NCBI GenBank assembly: GCA_001936135.1
Contig: CP012812.1
Coordinates: forward strand, 620,001-684,000
Length of the DNA stretch: 64,000 nucleotides
Origin: Saccharomycopsis fibuligera x Saccharomycopsis cf. fibuligera
Taxonomy: Eukaryota > Ascomycota > Saccharomycetes > Ascoideales > Saccharomycopsidaceae
Direction: 5' to 3'
How positions within the stretch are numbered: position 1 is the first letter of the stretch; each line of letters opens with the position of its first letter. Shown piece after piece: positions 31,085 through 43,183 of the stretch. Position numbers and translations under genes: made by a program. The notes below the pieces were generated by a model, which saw only the letters and a list, made by a program, of their open reading frames with translations, searched no databases and was not told the origin of the DNA.

Positions 31085-32566
31085 ATGTCTTCAAAATTTG
31101 TGGTTGGCGCTTCTAGAACAGCTTTATCGCTGGTTGGTCGTGTTTCTGCAATTAAAACTACTTCTGCCGTTACTAAGGCACCACTTTTTAGTACTAGTGT
31201 TCAAAGACGCCATTTCAACAATAATGCCACCAAGACAAGCAGTACTGCTCAACCAGCAGCTGCTACTGCCAATGTTAATGTTGCTGCTAATACTGCAGCC
31301 AAATCTAGCGGTAACGCTAAGCTCAAGTACCTCGAAACTCTTAGTACCAGAGACTTGATTTCCTACTTTGTCATTGGTTTGGCAACTTTAAACAAAACCA
31401 CTTTGAAACTCGCCACTAAGAGTTTTCCGTATACGCCAATGGGCATCATTAAACTTTTCATCTCCAACATTTATTGCGGTGGCGATACTCCTCAAGACGT
31501 CATTGCCACGGGGAAAAAATTGGCTACTAGAAATATCAACAACATGATGATTAGTTACACTGTGGAAGATAGCGATGGGACGAAGAACTTAGACATTAAT
31601 CAAATTGTCGAAGAGACGATCAGTTCTATTGACAGTATATTGATCCCACATACTGAAGCTGTGATTAAGAAAAGTATTGAGAATGGTGGTACCGCTAATG
31701 ACATCCCAGCTGGTTATATTGCTTTGAAACCTAGTGCATTGGTTGCTAATCCTGCTGATGTTATGAAACATTACAAGGACCCAGCATTTGCCGGTCAGTG
31801 GCAAGAGTTGATTGACAATTGCTCAAAAATTATTGAGCATATTTATGAAAGAAATCAAGCATTGTTGGCAAAGTATCCAGATAGACAAATTCCATTGCTT
31901 GTTGGGGTTATTGATGCTGAAAAATACGAATTGCAACAAGCTGTTTATGAGTTGCAAAGAATTCTTTACCAAAAGTACAATCCTGTGGATAAACCAGTTT
32001 CTGTTGTCGGTACCATTCAAATGTACTTGAAACAATCTTATGATGTTCTTTTGAAAGATCAACAACTTGCTAAAGAAGGTAATTTTAAGATCGGGGTTAA
32101 ATTAGTCAGAGGAGCATACATTCATACAGAACCAGATAGAGGAGTTATCCACAATACCAAACATGACACTGATGTAAATTACAACAAGGGTATCAAACAT
32201 GCTATTGAAGATATTTTAACTGCTAAAGAGCCAACTATCGGCCATTTGGTTGTTGCTTCACATAATAGAGAATCTCAAGTGAATGCTACCAGTTTGCTTT
32301 CACAGCACCAAGACAACAAAATGAAGAATAATATTACATTGGGCCAATTGCTTGGCATGGCAGATGACATCACATTTGACTTGGTTACTAATTATAATGT
32401 TAAAAATATTATTAAGTATGTTGCTTGGGGTCCACCTCAAGAAACCAGAGATTATTTGTTGAGAAGATTAGAAGAAAATGGGGATGCCGTTAGAAATGAT
32501 AATGGTTGGCCATTAGTTAAGGGGGTAGTTGGAACGTTGCTCAAAAGGGCGTTCTCTTTTAAATGA
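31085..32566 (+). CDS. PUT1: Mitochondrial proline dehydrogenase
   Basis: A 493-aa FAD enzyme oxidising proline to pyrroline-5-carboxylate, the first step of proline catabolism. The N-terminus is Arg/Ser/Ala-rich (ASRTALSLVGRVSAI, STSVQRRHFNNN), as in a matrix targeting signal. The PRODH domain has VGVIDAEKYELQQAVYELQ, GTIQMYLKQSYDVLL, GVKLVRGAYIHTEPDRGVIH, VVASHNRESQ, LGQLLGMADDITFDL and YVAWGPPQETRDYLLRRLEENGD, the last holding the Arg pair near the substrate carboxylate. The ATG at 31085 follows an ACAACACAAT leader. Two CGG-N10-CCG sites upstream suggest proline induction through Put3. Confidence 0.96.
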   Translation: MSSKFVVGASRTALSLVGRVSAIKTTSAVTKAPLFSTSVQRRHFNNNATKTSSTAQPAAATANVNVAANTAAKSSGNAKLKYLETLSTRDLISYFVIGLATLNKTTLKLATKSFPYTPMGIIKLFISNIYCGGDTPQDVIATGKKLATRNINNMMISYTVEDSDGTKNLDINQIVEETISSIDSILIPHTEAVIKKSIENGGTANDIPAGYIALKPSALVANPADVMKHYKDPAFAGQWQELIDNCSKIIEHIYERNQALLAKYPDRQIPLLVGVIDAEKYELQQAVYELQRILYQKYNPVDKPVSVVGTIQMYLKQSYDVLLKDQQLAKEGNFKIGVKLVRGAYIHTEPDRGVIHNTKHDTDVNYNKGIKHAIEDILTAKEPTIGHLVVASHNRESQVNATSLLSQHQDNKMKNNITLGQLLGMADDITFDLVTNYNVKNIIKYVAWGPPQETRDYLLRRLEENGDAVRNDNGWPLVKGVVGTLLKRAFSFK

Positions 32567-33113
32567 TTTACATCTGATTCTCATTTTTAGTTTTTTTTGT
32601 TTTTTTGTTTTTACATTATACACTACCCATCATTTGCTTTTTCTTTCTATTGATTTACTTTATTTTGCTTCACTTTATTTCATTCCAGTTTCCTGAATTT
32701 TAGCTCAAGCTATAATAGATCACGTTATTATTTTATACTTTTTTGCTTTACTCTCTTTAATCTTTTATGTGCAGTACATATGATAGTTGTCACATGCATG
32801 ATGAAACAAGATGCATAACAAAATATGCATGCGCGCATTACATGCATGTCATTCGTCGATTTCAAATAATTTTCCAAATACGTTTAACAAGGATTTCAAA
32901 AAATTACATTGATTTTATTGAAAATTGTAAGGATTAAAAAAGATTAAAGTACAGTAATTATGAGCTGGCCTAAAACATACAAACAAACAACCAACTGAAT
33001 CAAAAATATCCCCAGAAAAATAAAACAAAATAAAACAAAAAAAAAGCCACAATTATCCATTATTTATCATTATCATCAAATATGCTTAATATCACTCATT
33101 TGCCAATTCATCA
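32567..33113. terminator. Convergent 3' intergenic region with ATGCAT cluster
   Basis: AT-rich 3' sequence of PUT1 and the facing minus-strand gene. It carries four ATGCAT hexamers at 32794, 32811, 32825 and 32842, plus the palindrome ATGCGCGCAT at 32829-32838. No gene is seen. Confidence 0.5.
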
Positions 33114-34022
<909 letters not shown>

Positions 34023-34886
34023 GACTAATTGAGTATCAGCTTATCTATTAAATTAGGACTCATTTATTTGAAAGCACTTGCTGATTTTTTTTTCTTAATG
34101 TATAACGATTAGAACTTGCTTGTATTTTTTAAAAAAATATAAAGAGTTCTTTCTCTCGTTACTTGGACTATTCGGAATTGAACAGATGGCCTTATCTATG
34201 ATTATATGTATGCTATTGAGAAATTAAGGGGTTTGAGGAAGAAAGAGACGGGCTGTGATGAACTAATAGATGGTAAGAGGAGAAGAGAAAACAAGGAAAA
34301 AATACCAAAGACCCAAAAAACAATATCAGATTAAGCCGAGACAAGAAGAAGAAGACAGAAAACCTAAACTCGGAGCTCCTTATTTTTTATAGGGTGAGTC
34401 TGGATGGAAACGTAGGAACATTACAACAAGCCGAATCTCCCTCAGTAATAGTTAAAGGCGATGCGCGATGAGCAGCTGCAGGACGTAGAAAGTTCCTGGT
34501 TATGTAATCCCAAGCGCTCAAATTATATAACAAGTTGAAACAGTCATGTTACCCGGATTCTAAGCATATAAACGTAATATATCGCGATACTCATGTTCTT
34601 GATGTGTAACAGTACATATAATAACATAAACTCGCAGTATATGATATTACCCTTACGTTCATAGTACATTACCTAATACATTGTACAATCAATTACATAA
34701 GCAGAAGACGATGAGGACGTTACTATAGAAAAACCGAAAACAAAGAATTAGACAACTGAGAACGTTATTTTATTATCAATATTAACATAATCACCATCAT
34801 TATCAATACCAGGCATCTCTAGCACCGGCTGCAATTTAGCACTATCAATCCCATTTTCTCTCCACAGAGCCATTGCCACAATAATA
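34023..34886. promoter_or_regulatory. Divergent intergenic region, unknown gene / AVO2
   Basis: AT-rich, with the palindrome TATCGCGATA at 34580-34589. Must hold the promoters of both flanking genes. No gene is seen. Confidence 0.45.
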
Positions 34887-37381
34887 ATGCTCGACGTGAG
34901 GCTCCGACTACGGGACGCCATCATCGCCGGCAATCTTCTTGTGGTGAAACGTATTTTAAGACGGTTTCCTCACCACTTGAAGAACGTCAATGCCGACAAC
35001 GGCTGGTCGTCATTACACTATGCAGGATACTACGGTCACTATATCATTTGCGTTTATCTTGTTAATTTAGGCCATGATCAACAAGAAGTTAGTTTGAACT
35101 TTAACGATAATGCTCCAATACATACAACAGTGCTCAGTGGGAATCATCAAACATTACTCATGATCTTGCAGGCATTCCCACAATCTTTGAACATGAAGGG
35201 TGACATGCTACGATCACCGCTCCATATGGCCGCGGTGCTTGATTATAGTAATTGTGTGGATTTATTGATTGAAAAAGGGGCAAATATTAATGCCATTGAC
35301 ATTGATGGGAATACTCCTTTGCACTTGGCCATGATGTATGGCAGCAGGAATACCATCAAGTCGTTGATGGTGCATAATGCCTATATCGATGTCAGAAACG
35401 CAAAGGGGTGGTTGCCCGTAGAAAGTGCTAAGGATATAGAAACTGAACAGTGGTACAATCAACTAAAGGAAGAAGTGCTATCAGGCAAACATAGACCAGC
35501 GCAGATGGTCGATGTTCCCGGTGCTACACCAGCAGCGCCTACCAACATTGGTGGTGCTGCTCATCATCATAGTATCAATACCAACAATAATGAGTTAATA
35601 TCATTGAATAGCCAAAGTTATAAAACTTCCAACTTATTCTCATCATATCAAACAACTTCTGCATCTTCTACAGGAAGCATAATGTCACAACCTCTGTTTC
35701 ACAAAATCTCCAGAAAAAATTCCGAACTTGATACTCAGCTGTTAGCATCATTAGTAAGAGAAGAGGACTCACTGGCACTCGAAAAGTTAGTGACGGATTT
35801 CAATGTCAGCTACAAGCACCAAGGTGGACTGCCATCAAAAGATCAATCAGCTCCTGCTATTAATATTAGCAAACACAGAAATAACAGTATAGGAGGATCA
35901 ACAGCAGATGGAAGACACTATTCAAACTCATCACCGGTAAAATTCCCGTATGCAGTTAACAATGTACCATCATCATCTTACATCAAAAATAATCACAGTA
36001 ATCAAAATTTCGCCAATTCTAGCATCGAAGAAGAACCAACAACACCAACTAGTAGCAGCCATCCACTTAACTCCAAAAGCAGTTCCGACTTGATCTCAAT
36101 GGCATCGCCATTATTTCCACCTCTGATTCCTCCTGCCCCTAGCAGCACTTTTTCATCTCCAGCAAAGCCATATGGGCTGCTGGTGCTGCAACAACAATCC
36201 AACAGTAATGGCTCACCAATATCAGTGCAGCCAATATTCGCGTCTTCATTTGCTTTCCAAGACAATAATTCTAGCATAGACAACAACAACAACAACAACA
36301 ACAATAATAATAACAATAATAACAACACAAGCACCACCAACAATACCCCATTCCCAATGAAATTTGACAGAAAGTTTCAAGCAGGATCAAACATAACATC
36401 ACTGAGCATCACTCCTCAAGCGATACAATTTCAACGCACTACAAGACCAGCAAGATCGAATAGTGGTGACGTTTACAATAGCAGAAAAGCACTGCCGCTT
36501 CAGCAAAAGAGGATCCATTCGAATTCATTGGGCACCGCCACAATGACTTCGGCGCATTATCATCACTTTTTACCAACAACAGATATGGCTGGTCTGCGTG
36601 ACTTTTTCAATACTAATATCAATGCCAATTCCAATGCAAGTTCCAATTCCAGCAATGAACATTATTTGCGAGGCAAAAGCAGCTCATCGTCGCTTAGTTC
36701 ACTAGCAGAAATCAACCAACATAATGATCTAAATGTTGTTAGTATTGGGAATAGTGGTTCAAGTAATAATAGCGGCACCAACAATAAGCAAAGTATGGCC
36801 CCTATAGCTACAAGATCAAGAGCAAGTAGTGTACAAAATATGATTAATACACCAGGACGATATCGTTCCAATACCATACTTTCTTATAACAGTGGTGGAG
36901 CAGGAGGGTTTTCTGATGGTGCAACAGGAACAGCTGTAGGAACAGGAATTAACATGGGTACTGGTATTAGTGGCATTAGCGGTGCTTCTGGCAGCGCTTC
37001 TGGTGGGGTTGCCAAGTCGAAGCTGACTACTGCTGCTAGTGCAATTCCAAATGCTGCAAATGCTAATATTATGCCTAAATCAAATACGTTTTTCGGGGAT
37101 ATAAATAGCAATAAAAGTCTAAAAAGTTTTGGGAACACTCAGCCTGTTGCAAATATTAATAACACTGATAGAGCTGGTCTTAATCAGAATCAACAGCAAC
37201 AACAGCAACAGCAACAGCAACCACAGCTTTTACGCCAAGAGTTAAACCATCAGCGATACCCACACAAAGCAGAGTTCATGTTGGAGAATACCGAAGAATC
37301 AAGCAGTGATTTGGGACAATTTCAATCAGGGCAGTCAAGAAGAATACGAAAGGTAGAAGCTGGTGAGAAAAATAATGGTGG

Positions 37382-37435
<54 letters not shown>

Positions 37436-39047
37436 GGAGGAGGAGGAGGAGGAGGAGAGGGAGGAGGAAGACTCGTATAATGAAGAGGTTGACGGATCAA
37501 CGAATACCCATATTGTGCATGTGCATTCTGATACAGACGCAGATAATACAGATACTAATACAGATCCAGATCGTGAAGATAGTGGAACTGATGTTGATTC
37601 TAGTAGTGAGGGTGAAGGTGAAAGTGAGGGTGAAGGATCAAGTCAAAGTCAAAGGCAAAGTCACAATGAAGATAATGAACAAGAAAATGGAACTAATTTG
37701 TCACTGAAAGAATTTGGTTTACAGCGAAACAAAACCTCAGTTTCATCATCATCACTGTTGCCGACGCCAAAATCACCTTCCAAACAGCAGCAGCAACAAC
37801 AACAACAGTTGCAAAAATCCAGTGATTACAATGAGAAGAAAAAAAGTAGCAAAGAAAAGAGCACATTTGATGTCAATAATTCTGCGAATTCAAATACAGT
37901 TGACAGTATAAATACAAAGAACCTGTTTTTTCCTCCACCGCCATCATTTCCATCATTTCTCGATAGCAACAGCAACATGGACAGCAAAGACAGTAATGAC
38001 AGCAGCAAAGATAACGGTAATAGTCCAATTTATTTTTCTGTACATAAGATAAAAAACACTCCAGCACATAGAGAAATTGCTAGTTTTTATTCACCAAATA
38101 TGAATGATGAAGGTATGCTGCCTGGAAGAAGTAGCGAAGGAGGAGAGAAATTTGACAGTGATAGAGAGCGCATGGGAATTGGTATGAGAAGCAGTGATGC
38201 TGGTAATTTCATGATTGGTAATGCTAATTCTGATGCTAACGCTAATAAGAAAGGTAATACCTATAGTGATAATAATATTAATAGCCATGTTAACATGAGC
38301 GCATTGGGAATGGGATTACTGGTGAATCCGTTCACTTCTGAAAGTAACTTTGTGGATCGCGGTGATTATGGAGGTTATGGTTACAACAACTATAATGGTG
38401 TCGATTCCAATACTAATGTCGATGTTAATGATGATGGAAACAGCAGATATAAAAACATTGTAAGAAACGGAAGTAACAGTTCACACAATTTCCATCATGA
38501 GAACAACAACGGAAACAGCAGCAAAATGGACAATAGTTTTTTACGAAATGATAGTCAAAAAACAGTTTCTGCATCAAGTGTTGCTAACGCCAATGCTAAC
38601 ATTAATGGAAGCAATACCGTTAATGCCAAGGGAAAAAATAATGCTAGTGATAAAAGCAGTGCTGCTGTAAGTGCATGGAATAGTCATGATGATCGTGTGC
38701 ATAAAAATACTAGTTTTGAGATTGAACATGCTGATAATAGCTATAGCAAAAACTACGATACTAGCTATAACAGCGATATTAACCGGTTCAATGATAACAA
38801 ATACAACAACAGTCTTAATAGTGTCAATATTGCACCATCTGCTACTAATAACCAGAGTAAACGCAGTTCGATTCTAGCAATCCCAATAATGAGCATGCAA
38901 AGAAGACGATACCTTAGTGAAGAAGAAAGTGATGCTGATGGTGGTGGTGACGATAATGATGATGACAGTGATGATAATGATGATGACAGTGATGATAATG
39001 CGGGAGGAAACGAGGTGGAGAGATACGGTTATGGTGGGCTGGTGTGA
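34887..39047 (+). CDS. AVO2: TORC2 subunit Avo2 (ankyrin-repeat protein)
   Basis: 1,386 aa. Avo2 is a non-essential subunit of TOR complex 2 at the plasma membrane, which controls Ypk kinases, actin and membrane lipids. Ankyrin repeats fill residues 5-200: VRLRLRDAIIAGNLLVVKRI, NGWSSLHYAGYYGHYIICVY, RSPLHMAAVLDYSNCVDLL, GNTPLHLAMMYGS. These align well with Avo2 as recalled. The C-terminal end (RSSILAIPIMSM, then an Arg run) matches the conserved Avo2 end RVSLLNIPISKL. Between them lie about 1,100 residues of Asn/Ser/Gln-rich sequence, with an Asp run (about 37382-37433) next to a Glu run. S. cerevisiae Avo2 has about 426 aa, so the protein has grown threefold by linker expansion. Confidence 0.9.
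37382..37461 (+). repeat. (GAT)n(GAG)n compound microsatellite in AVO2
   Basis: About 17 GAT codons (Asp) followed by about 8 GAG codons (Glu) in the Avo2 linker. Confidence 0.9.
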
Positions 39048-39538
39048 TGCTTTCATTGTTGTATTACTATTATCTTTACCACTTTTATTGTGTTGATAAT
39101 TTTTACTAAACTTAAATACTTCTCTATGACAAATTTTTGAATTTACTGTTTAATTATAAACAGTGTTTTTGTCTATCATGACCTATTCATATCCTCAAGG
39201 TTCTACTACTACTACTACTACTACTACTATTAAACGTTCATAATATACTATAGCACATTAATATTATACTACTATCTATCTTATCATCGTCTGACATTAT
39301 GTGATGTCTATTGGCGTCCCGCAATTCTGTCACTTTGCAATGTGTTTCACTGTTACAGGGCACATAACCTTTAATTTGAATGAGAAAAACTGACAGCGGC
39401 AAATCAACGAAAGATAAACCAAACAACTGTTAAGACGAGACAGCACACACGCCCCTTATTCCGAGCGACCATTTCACTGGATAGATCCAATAGATAGGCT
39501 CACTTAGATTTATACCTAGTAACACATTTATTATCATT
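39048..39538 (+). promoter_or_regulatory. AVO2-GVP36 intergenic region
   Basis: Contains (CTA)9 at 39203-39229 and AT-rich sequence. It holds the AVO2 3' end and the GVP36 promoter. No gene is seen. Confidence 0.45.
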
Positions 39539-40930
39539 ATGTCTTTCAACAACTTTGGCAATTTCACTAAGTCGATTCAAGACTTGGGTAACCAGTCTTT
39601 TACCTTTGCAAGAAAGACTCAGCGTTTGGTCGAGGAAAGACTCGGCAAAGTTAATGATGTGGTATGTGGATGATTTTGATTAACAGAAGAAAAGACAAGA
39701 CACGCCAGCAGGAATGAATGAAATCCAATGAAAAAGATAATATGTGTTGTTGTTTCACTTTGCTTCGTTTTGTTTTGATTGGGCTCGACAACAGAGAATA
39801 TTAATGTACTAACGATCTCCCGATTATTATAGAGCCAACTTCCTCAAGAATACATCGACTTAGAGCATAAAGTTGACAGTTTGAAAGCAGTTTACCAAAA
39901 ATTGCTCAACATTACGTACGTATAGTACTAGAGGAATATTGTAAAGATTACCTGCTGTTTTTGATGGTGATAGTGATATTTTTGAGGTTCTGTCTGAGAC
40001 CTCATCTTGCGTCATCATCTTTATGTATATAGCTGAGCAATCCAGGACTAACAGATTGAAGATTTCAGAACATGAACAATTATGTTTTACTAACTCTAAT
40101 CTAGAAACACATATGAAAACGAAGCTTACGACTACCCTGCCAACATCGTAAGTAATCTTTTATTTGCCATTCAAAGTTGATATTAAATGCTCTATTTTTT
40201 CTCTTGTTCACCCTTACTAACCCCCCAAAAACAGAAAGAATCATTCAACGAATTCTCAAAATCTTTCCTTACCAAAGTACAAGAACTCTCTAAAGCTACC
40301 TCAGTTCAAGATGCCCAAGCTGTTGTTCTTGCCCCAGGCAAACAACAACCTCCAAAGACCCTTAATCATGCCCTTGGTCGTGCTGCTTTAGCTGCTTCTC
40401 AAGACTTGAAGTCTGGCTCCGCTAGTGACTTGAATGCTTCTTCATTAGAAAACCAAAGTGCTCTCAGTGATGCTTTGACCAAATACGCCACTGCCGAATT
40501 GAAAATCGGTGAAGCCAGATTGACTCAAGATAATTTGATCAGAGCCAGATTCAACTTGCCAATGTCCAAAGCATTGAAAACCTCCTTAGATAAAGCCTCT
40601 AGAGCCCGTAGAGCAGTTGAAGAAAAAAGATTGAATTACGATACCGCCAGAACCAGTCTTAAGACTGCCAGACCAGAACATGAAGCTAAATTAAGATCCG
40701 AATTGGAACATTTGGAAGATGAATTTGCTAATGCTACCGAAGAAGCTGTTTCTATTATGAAGAATGTGGTAGATGATTCTAAACCATTGACTGAATTGGC
40801 AGAATTAATTGAAGCTCAATTGAGTTATCATAAAGCTGCTACTGAACTATTGAGCGACTTGTTGCCAGATATCAATGGCTTGATAGAAAAAGATGCTTCT
40901 AGATCTTCGGCTTTGGGTGATGATATTTGA
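39539..40930 (+). CDS. GVP36: BAR-domain vesicle protein Gvp36, four exons
   Basis: Exons 39539-39661, 39833-39915, 40105-40147 and 40235-40930 join to 314 aa. Gvp36 is a BAR-domain protein of late secretory and endocytic membranes. The joined product begins MSFNNFGNFTKSIQDLG and continues through RLVEERLGKVNDV, SQLPQEYIDLEHKVDSLKAV, NTYENEAYDYPANI, and KESFNEFSKSFLTKVQELS. This follows S. cerevisiae Gvp36 (MVQERLGQVTDISQLPREYT, YENGSYDYPKYI) across all three joints. The introns have donors GTATGT, GTACGT and GTAAGT, exact TACTAAC branch sites and AG acceptors. The last exon alone is open without an ATG of its own at its start, so splicing is required. The S. cerevisiae gene is, as far as I recall, intronless. 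Confidence 0.92.
39662..39832 (+). other. GVP36 intron 1
   Basis: 171 bp, phase 0. Donor GTATGT, branch TACTAAC at 39807-39813, acceptor TAG at 39830-39832. Confidence 0.9.
39916..40104 (+). other. GVP36 intron 2
   Basis: 189 bp, phase 2. Donor GTACGT, branch TACTAAC at 40088-40094, acceptor TAG at 40102-40104; the branch-to-acceptor distance is only 10 nt. Confidence 0.85.
40148..40234 (+). other. GVP36 intron 3
   Basis: 87 bp, phase 0. Donor GTAAGT, branch TACTAAC at 40215-40221, acceptor CAG at 40232-40234. Exon 3, just upstream, is only 43 nt. Confidence 0.9.
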
Positions 40931-41414
40931 AAAGCCAAGCGCACTTGTTGCTAGCTAGCCATTTCATATATAGACCTAGTGCTATTTTTGTCCATTATGC
41001 CGCGACTTGTTACATTTATTATTTTATATTACTGGTTTTTCTATGTTTTTATTATTACTATTTTTATATTTGTTTCAAATTTTTTTTTTTTACTATTTTT
41101 AGTTTATTTTTTTTTTTTTTTTTTTTTTTTTTTTGAATTGTATGTGATTTTTATGATTACAGATCTTATTAGCAGCAAAATTTTCTTGCTTCAAAGCATC
41201 AGATTTAAAAATCCATGAATATTCTGATGTTGAAGTGCAATGTCAAAAAAATGCTTAAACCCATTCATGGGCTCACCATTCGTTTCCTGGCAAGAGCGAG
41301 AATAATTTACAAGACATTCTCTAGAATGATGGTACCTGACGAATATAAGTGAAATAACAATGTATTTAAACAAAACGTTTATTACACGCCTTCTGGACCC
41401 AATTCAATGGTAAA
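40931..41414. terminator. Convergent 3' intergenic region GVP36 / IST3
   Basis: Contains a run of 28 T at 41107-41134 and other T-rich sequence. No gene is seen. Confidence 0.45.
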
Positions 41415-42858
41415 TCACCAAGCAAGTTCGGTTGAATTATTCTCCTCCTTTTTATCATTATCCTTCTTTGTATTTTCTCTAGACTCTTCGCCATGAGTAA
41501 TCGCACCACGGGTATGTGTGCCATTCCCAGATCCGCTTTCATAACACGGGTTTGAATTTCTGCACTGGTCGTCGCGACTGTAGCTGTCCTTATTTTCAAT
41601 TTCCTTATTGATAGCATTGTGTCTTCTTTCTCCTAAATATCTTTCTTTAGTTTCTTCATCATGTTGCTCAACATTTTTATCATTCTTTTCTCTTGAACCT
41701 CTTCCCCCTCTAACATTTCCTTGTCTTTGTCGATCTCTGTAACTTTCACCATGAATTTCTCTGTCTTTTTCTGTCTGTAGTTCTTTGCTATCGTGGTGGT
41801 GTCTGCGATGACTTCTATGTTTTCTTTCATCATCGTCACCATCAGTATCACCGCGGCGTCTTCTATGATGATGTGATCTTTCGTCATCCCTGCGATCATT
41901 CCTGCGATCACTATAACTTTTTTTATCTTCATCTTTGCGATCATTTCTACGAAGACTTCTTTTACTTTCATCGCGATGTCTATGATTTCTTCTTTCATTA
42001 TCATCATCATTATCATCACCACGGTGTCTGTGAATTCGATGTCCACGATCATATTCCTTATCCCTAATCCTCTTCCGTATCTCCCTTTCTTTTTCCTCTT
42101 GTTTTTCTCTTCTAGTTTGCTCCTCATCCACATAATCAGCAAAATCCTTAAGCATCTCTTTTCTAATCCTCAAATCATGCTCGTTTAACATTTCGTTTCC
42201 ATATTCATCGAATTGGACTTTATAATAACAATGGTCGACTCTAATGTTTCGATCTAATATGGTTATGCCGTTCAAGTTATCTACAGCAAGGACGGTGGAG
42301 CGTTGATCTTCGTATTTTAGGAATGCAAACCCTTTTGATTCACCATTGTTGTTGCTGTGATTGTTGTTGCCACTACCACTATTTCCATCGTTATTATTGT
42401 GGAATTTTTTGGAGTTATTGTAGTTCCCTGGGCCGTTATTGCTATTACTGTAGCTGTTGTAATTGGGGTTATTGGAGCTGTTGTAATTGCTGTTGTGGCC
42501 ATCATTATATTTATTATTCTTATTACTACCATTATGATTGTTATTAGTGAACCTAGCTAATTTGATCTCCGTGGGCACCCCATATTGTGAAAATATAGTC
42601 AATATATCTTCTTCAGTTAACTTCTTGGGTAAGTTTCCAATAAAAATATATGCCGAGTCACTGAATTCTTGATGCCATGATGCTTCGAACGGGATGTTGT
42701 TCTTGAGCTCGGTTTCGTTGAGCTTAGTAATGCGGTTGGCACTACAGTTGTAAATGTTAGTATGTGATTTTTTTTTTTTTTTTACTTGAAGACTATGGAT
42801 AGCAAATAGCAACTGGTAGTGGCTCACTGTTGAGTAAAAATGGAGATACGTACCTCAT
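41415..42858 (-). CDS. IST3: U2-snRNP RES-complex protein Ist3/RBMX2-like, with a 5-nt first coding exon
   Basis: Exon 1 is 42858-42854 (ATGAG), the intron is 42853-42742, exon 2 is 42741-41415; the product is 443 aa. Ist3 (Snu17) is an RRM protein of the RES complex that helps activate the spliceosome and retain pre-mRNA. The start MSANRITKLNETEL leads into SWHQEFSDSAYIFIGNLPKKL with RNP2 YIFIGN at 33-38. The second half of the RRM has KGFAFLKYEDQRSTVLAVDN. That block is nearly identical to yeast Ist3. An Asn/Gly-rich insert of about 70 residues (about 66-136) sits in the loop before RNP1. The C-terminal ~230 residues are rich in Arg/Asp/His/Glu (RRNDRRDDERSHHHRRRR). Yeast Ist3 is 148 aa and lacks this tail; animal RBMX2 has a similar charged one. 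Confidence 0.88.
42742..42853 (-). other. IST3 intron
   Basis: 112 bp, splitting the second codon (AG|T). Donor GTACGT, branch TACTAAC (complement of 42756-42762), acceptor TAG. The 3' part of the intron is open in the exon-2 frame, so an unspliced frame from 42827 looks like a gene start but is not. Confidence 0.88.
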
Positions 42859-43183
42859 TTGGCTGCGGTGGCTGATGTGTTGTCTGATAGGCTGGCTATA
42901 ATGTACTTGTTGGTGTTTGATGCTTCATTATCGATTGGTTGACTGATGGTGATGGGCATCTGTGTATCTGCATATAAAAAAAGTCAGCTTACGATCGAGA
43001 AGTTGGGTGTAAGGGTAAGAAAAAAAAAGCAAAAAAAAAAAAATAAAAAAATTGAAATTTTCCACCATACTGGCGATGAGGTGACTTTCGTTCGATTCAC
43101 TACTTTATAAAACACCGGACATTGGCTTCTCCACAACAGCTAGGCCAAAAATACTACTGAAATATAATTAACAGGTGGTAATT
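42859..43183. promoter_or_regulatory. Short divergent promoter IST3 / TPA1
   Basis: 325 bp shared between divergent genes, with two A-rich tracts near 43020-43050 and a TATAAAA-like element near 43105. No gene is seen. Confidence 0.5.

Noticed and set aside
42742-42827. Unspliced N-terminus for IST3 from 42827
   Set aside because: The frame reads intron sequence including the branch site; the spliced start matches the family.
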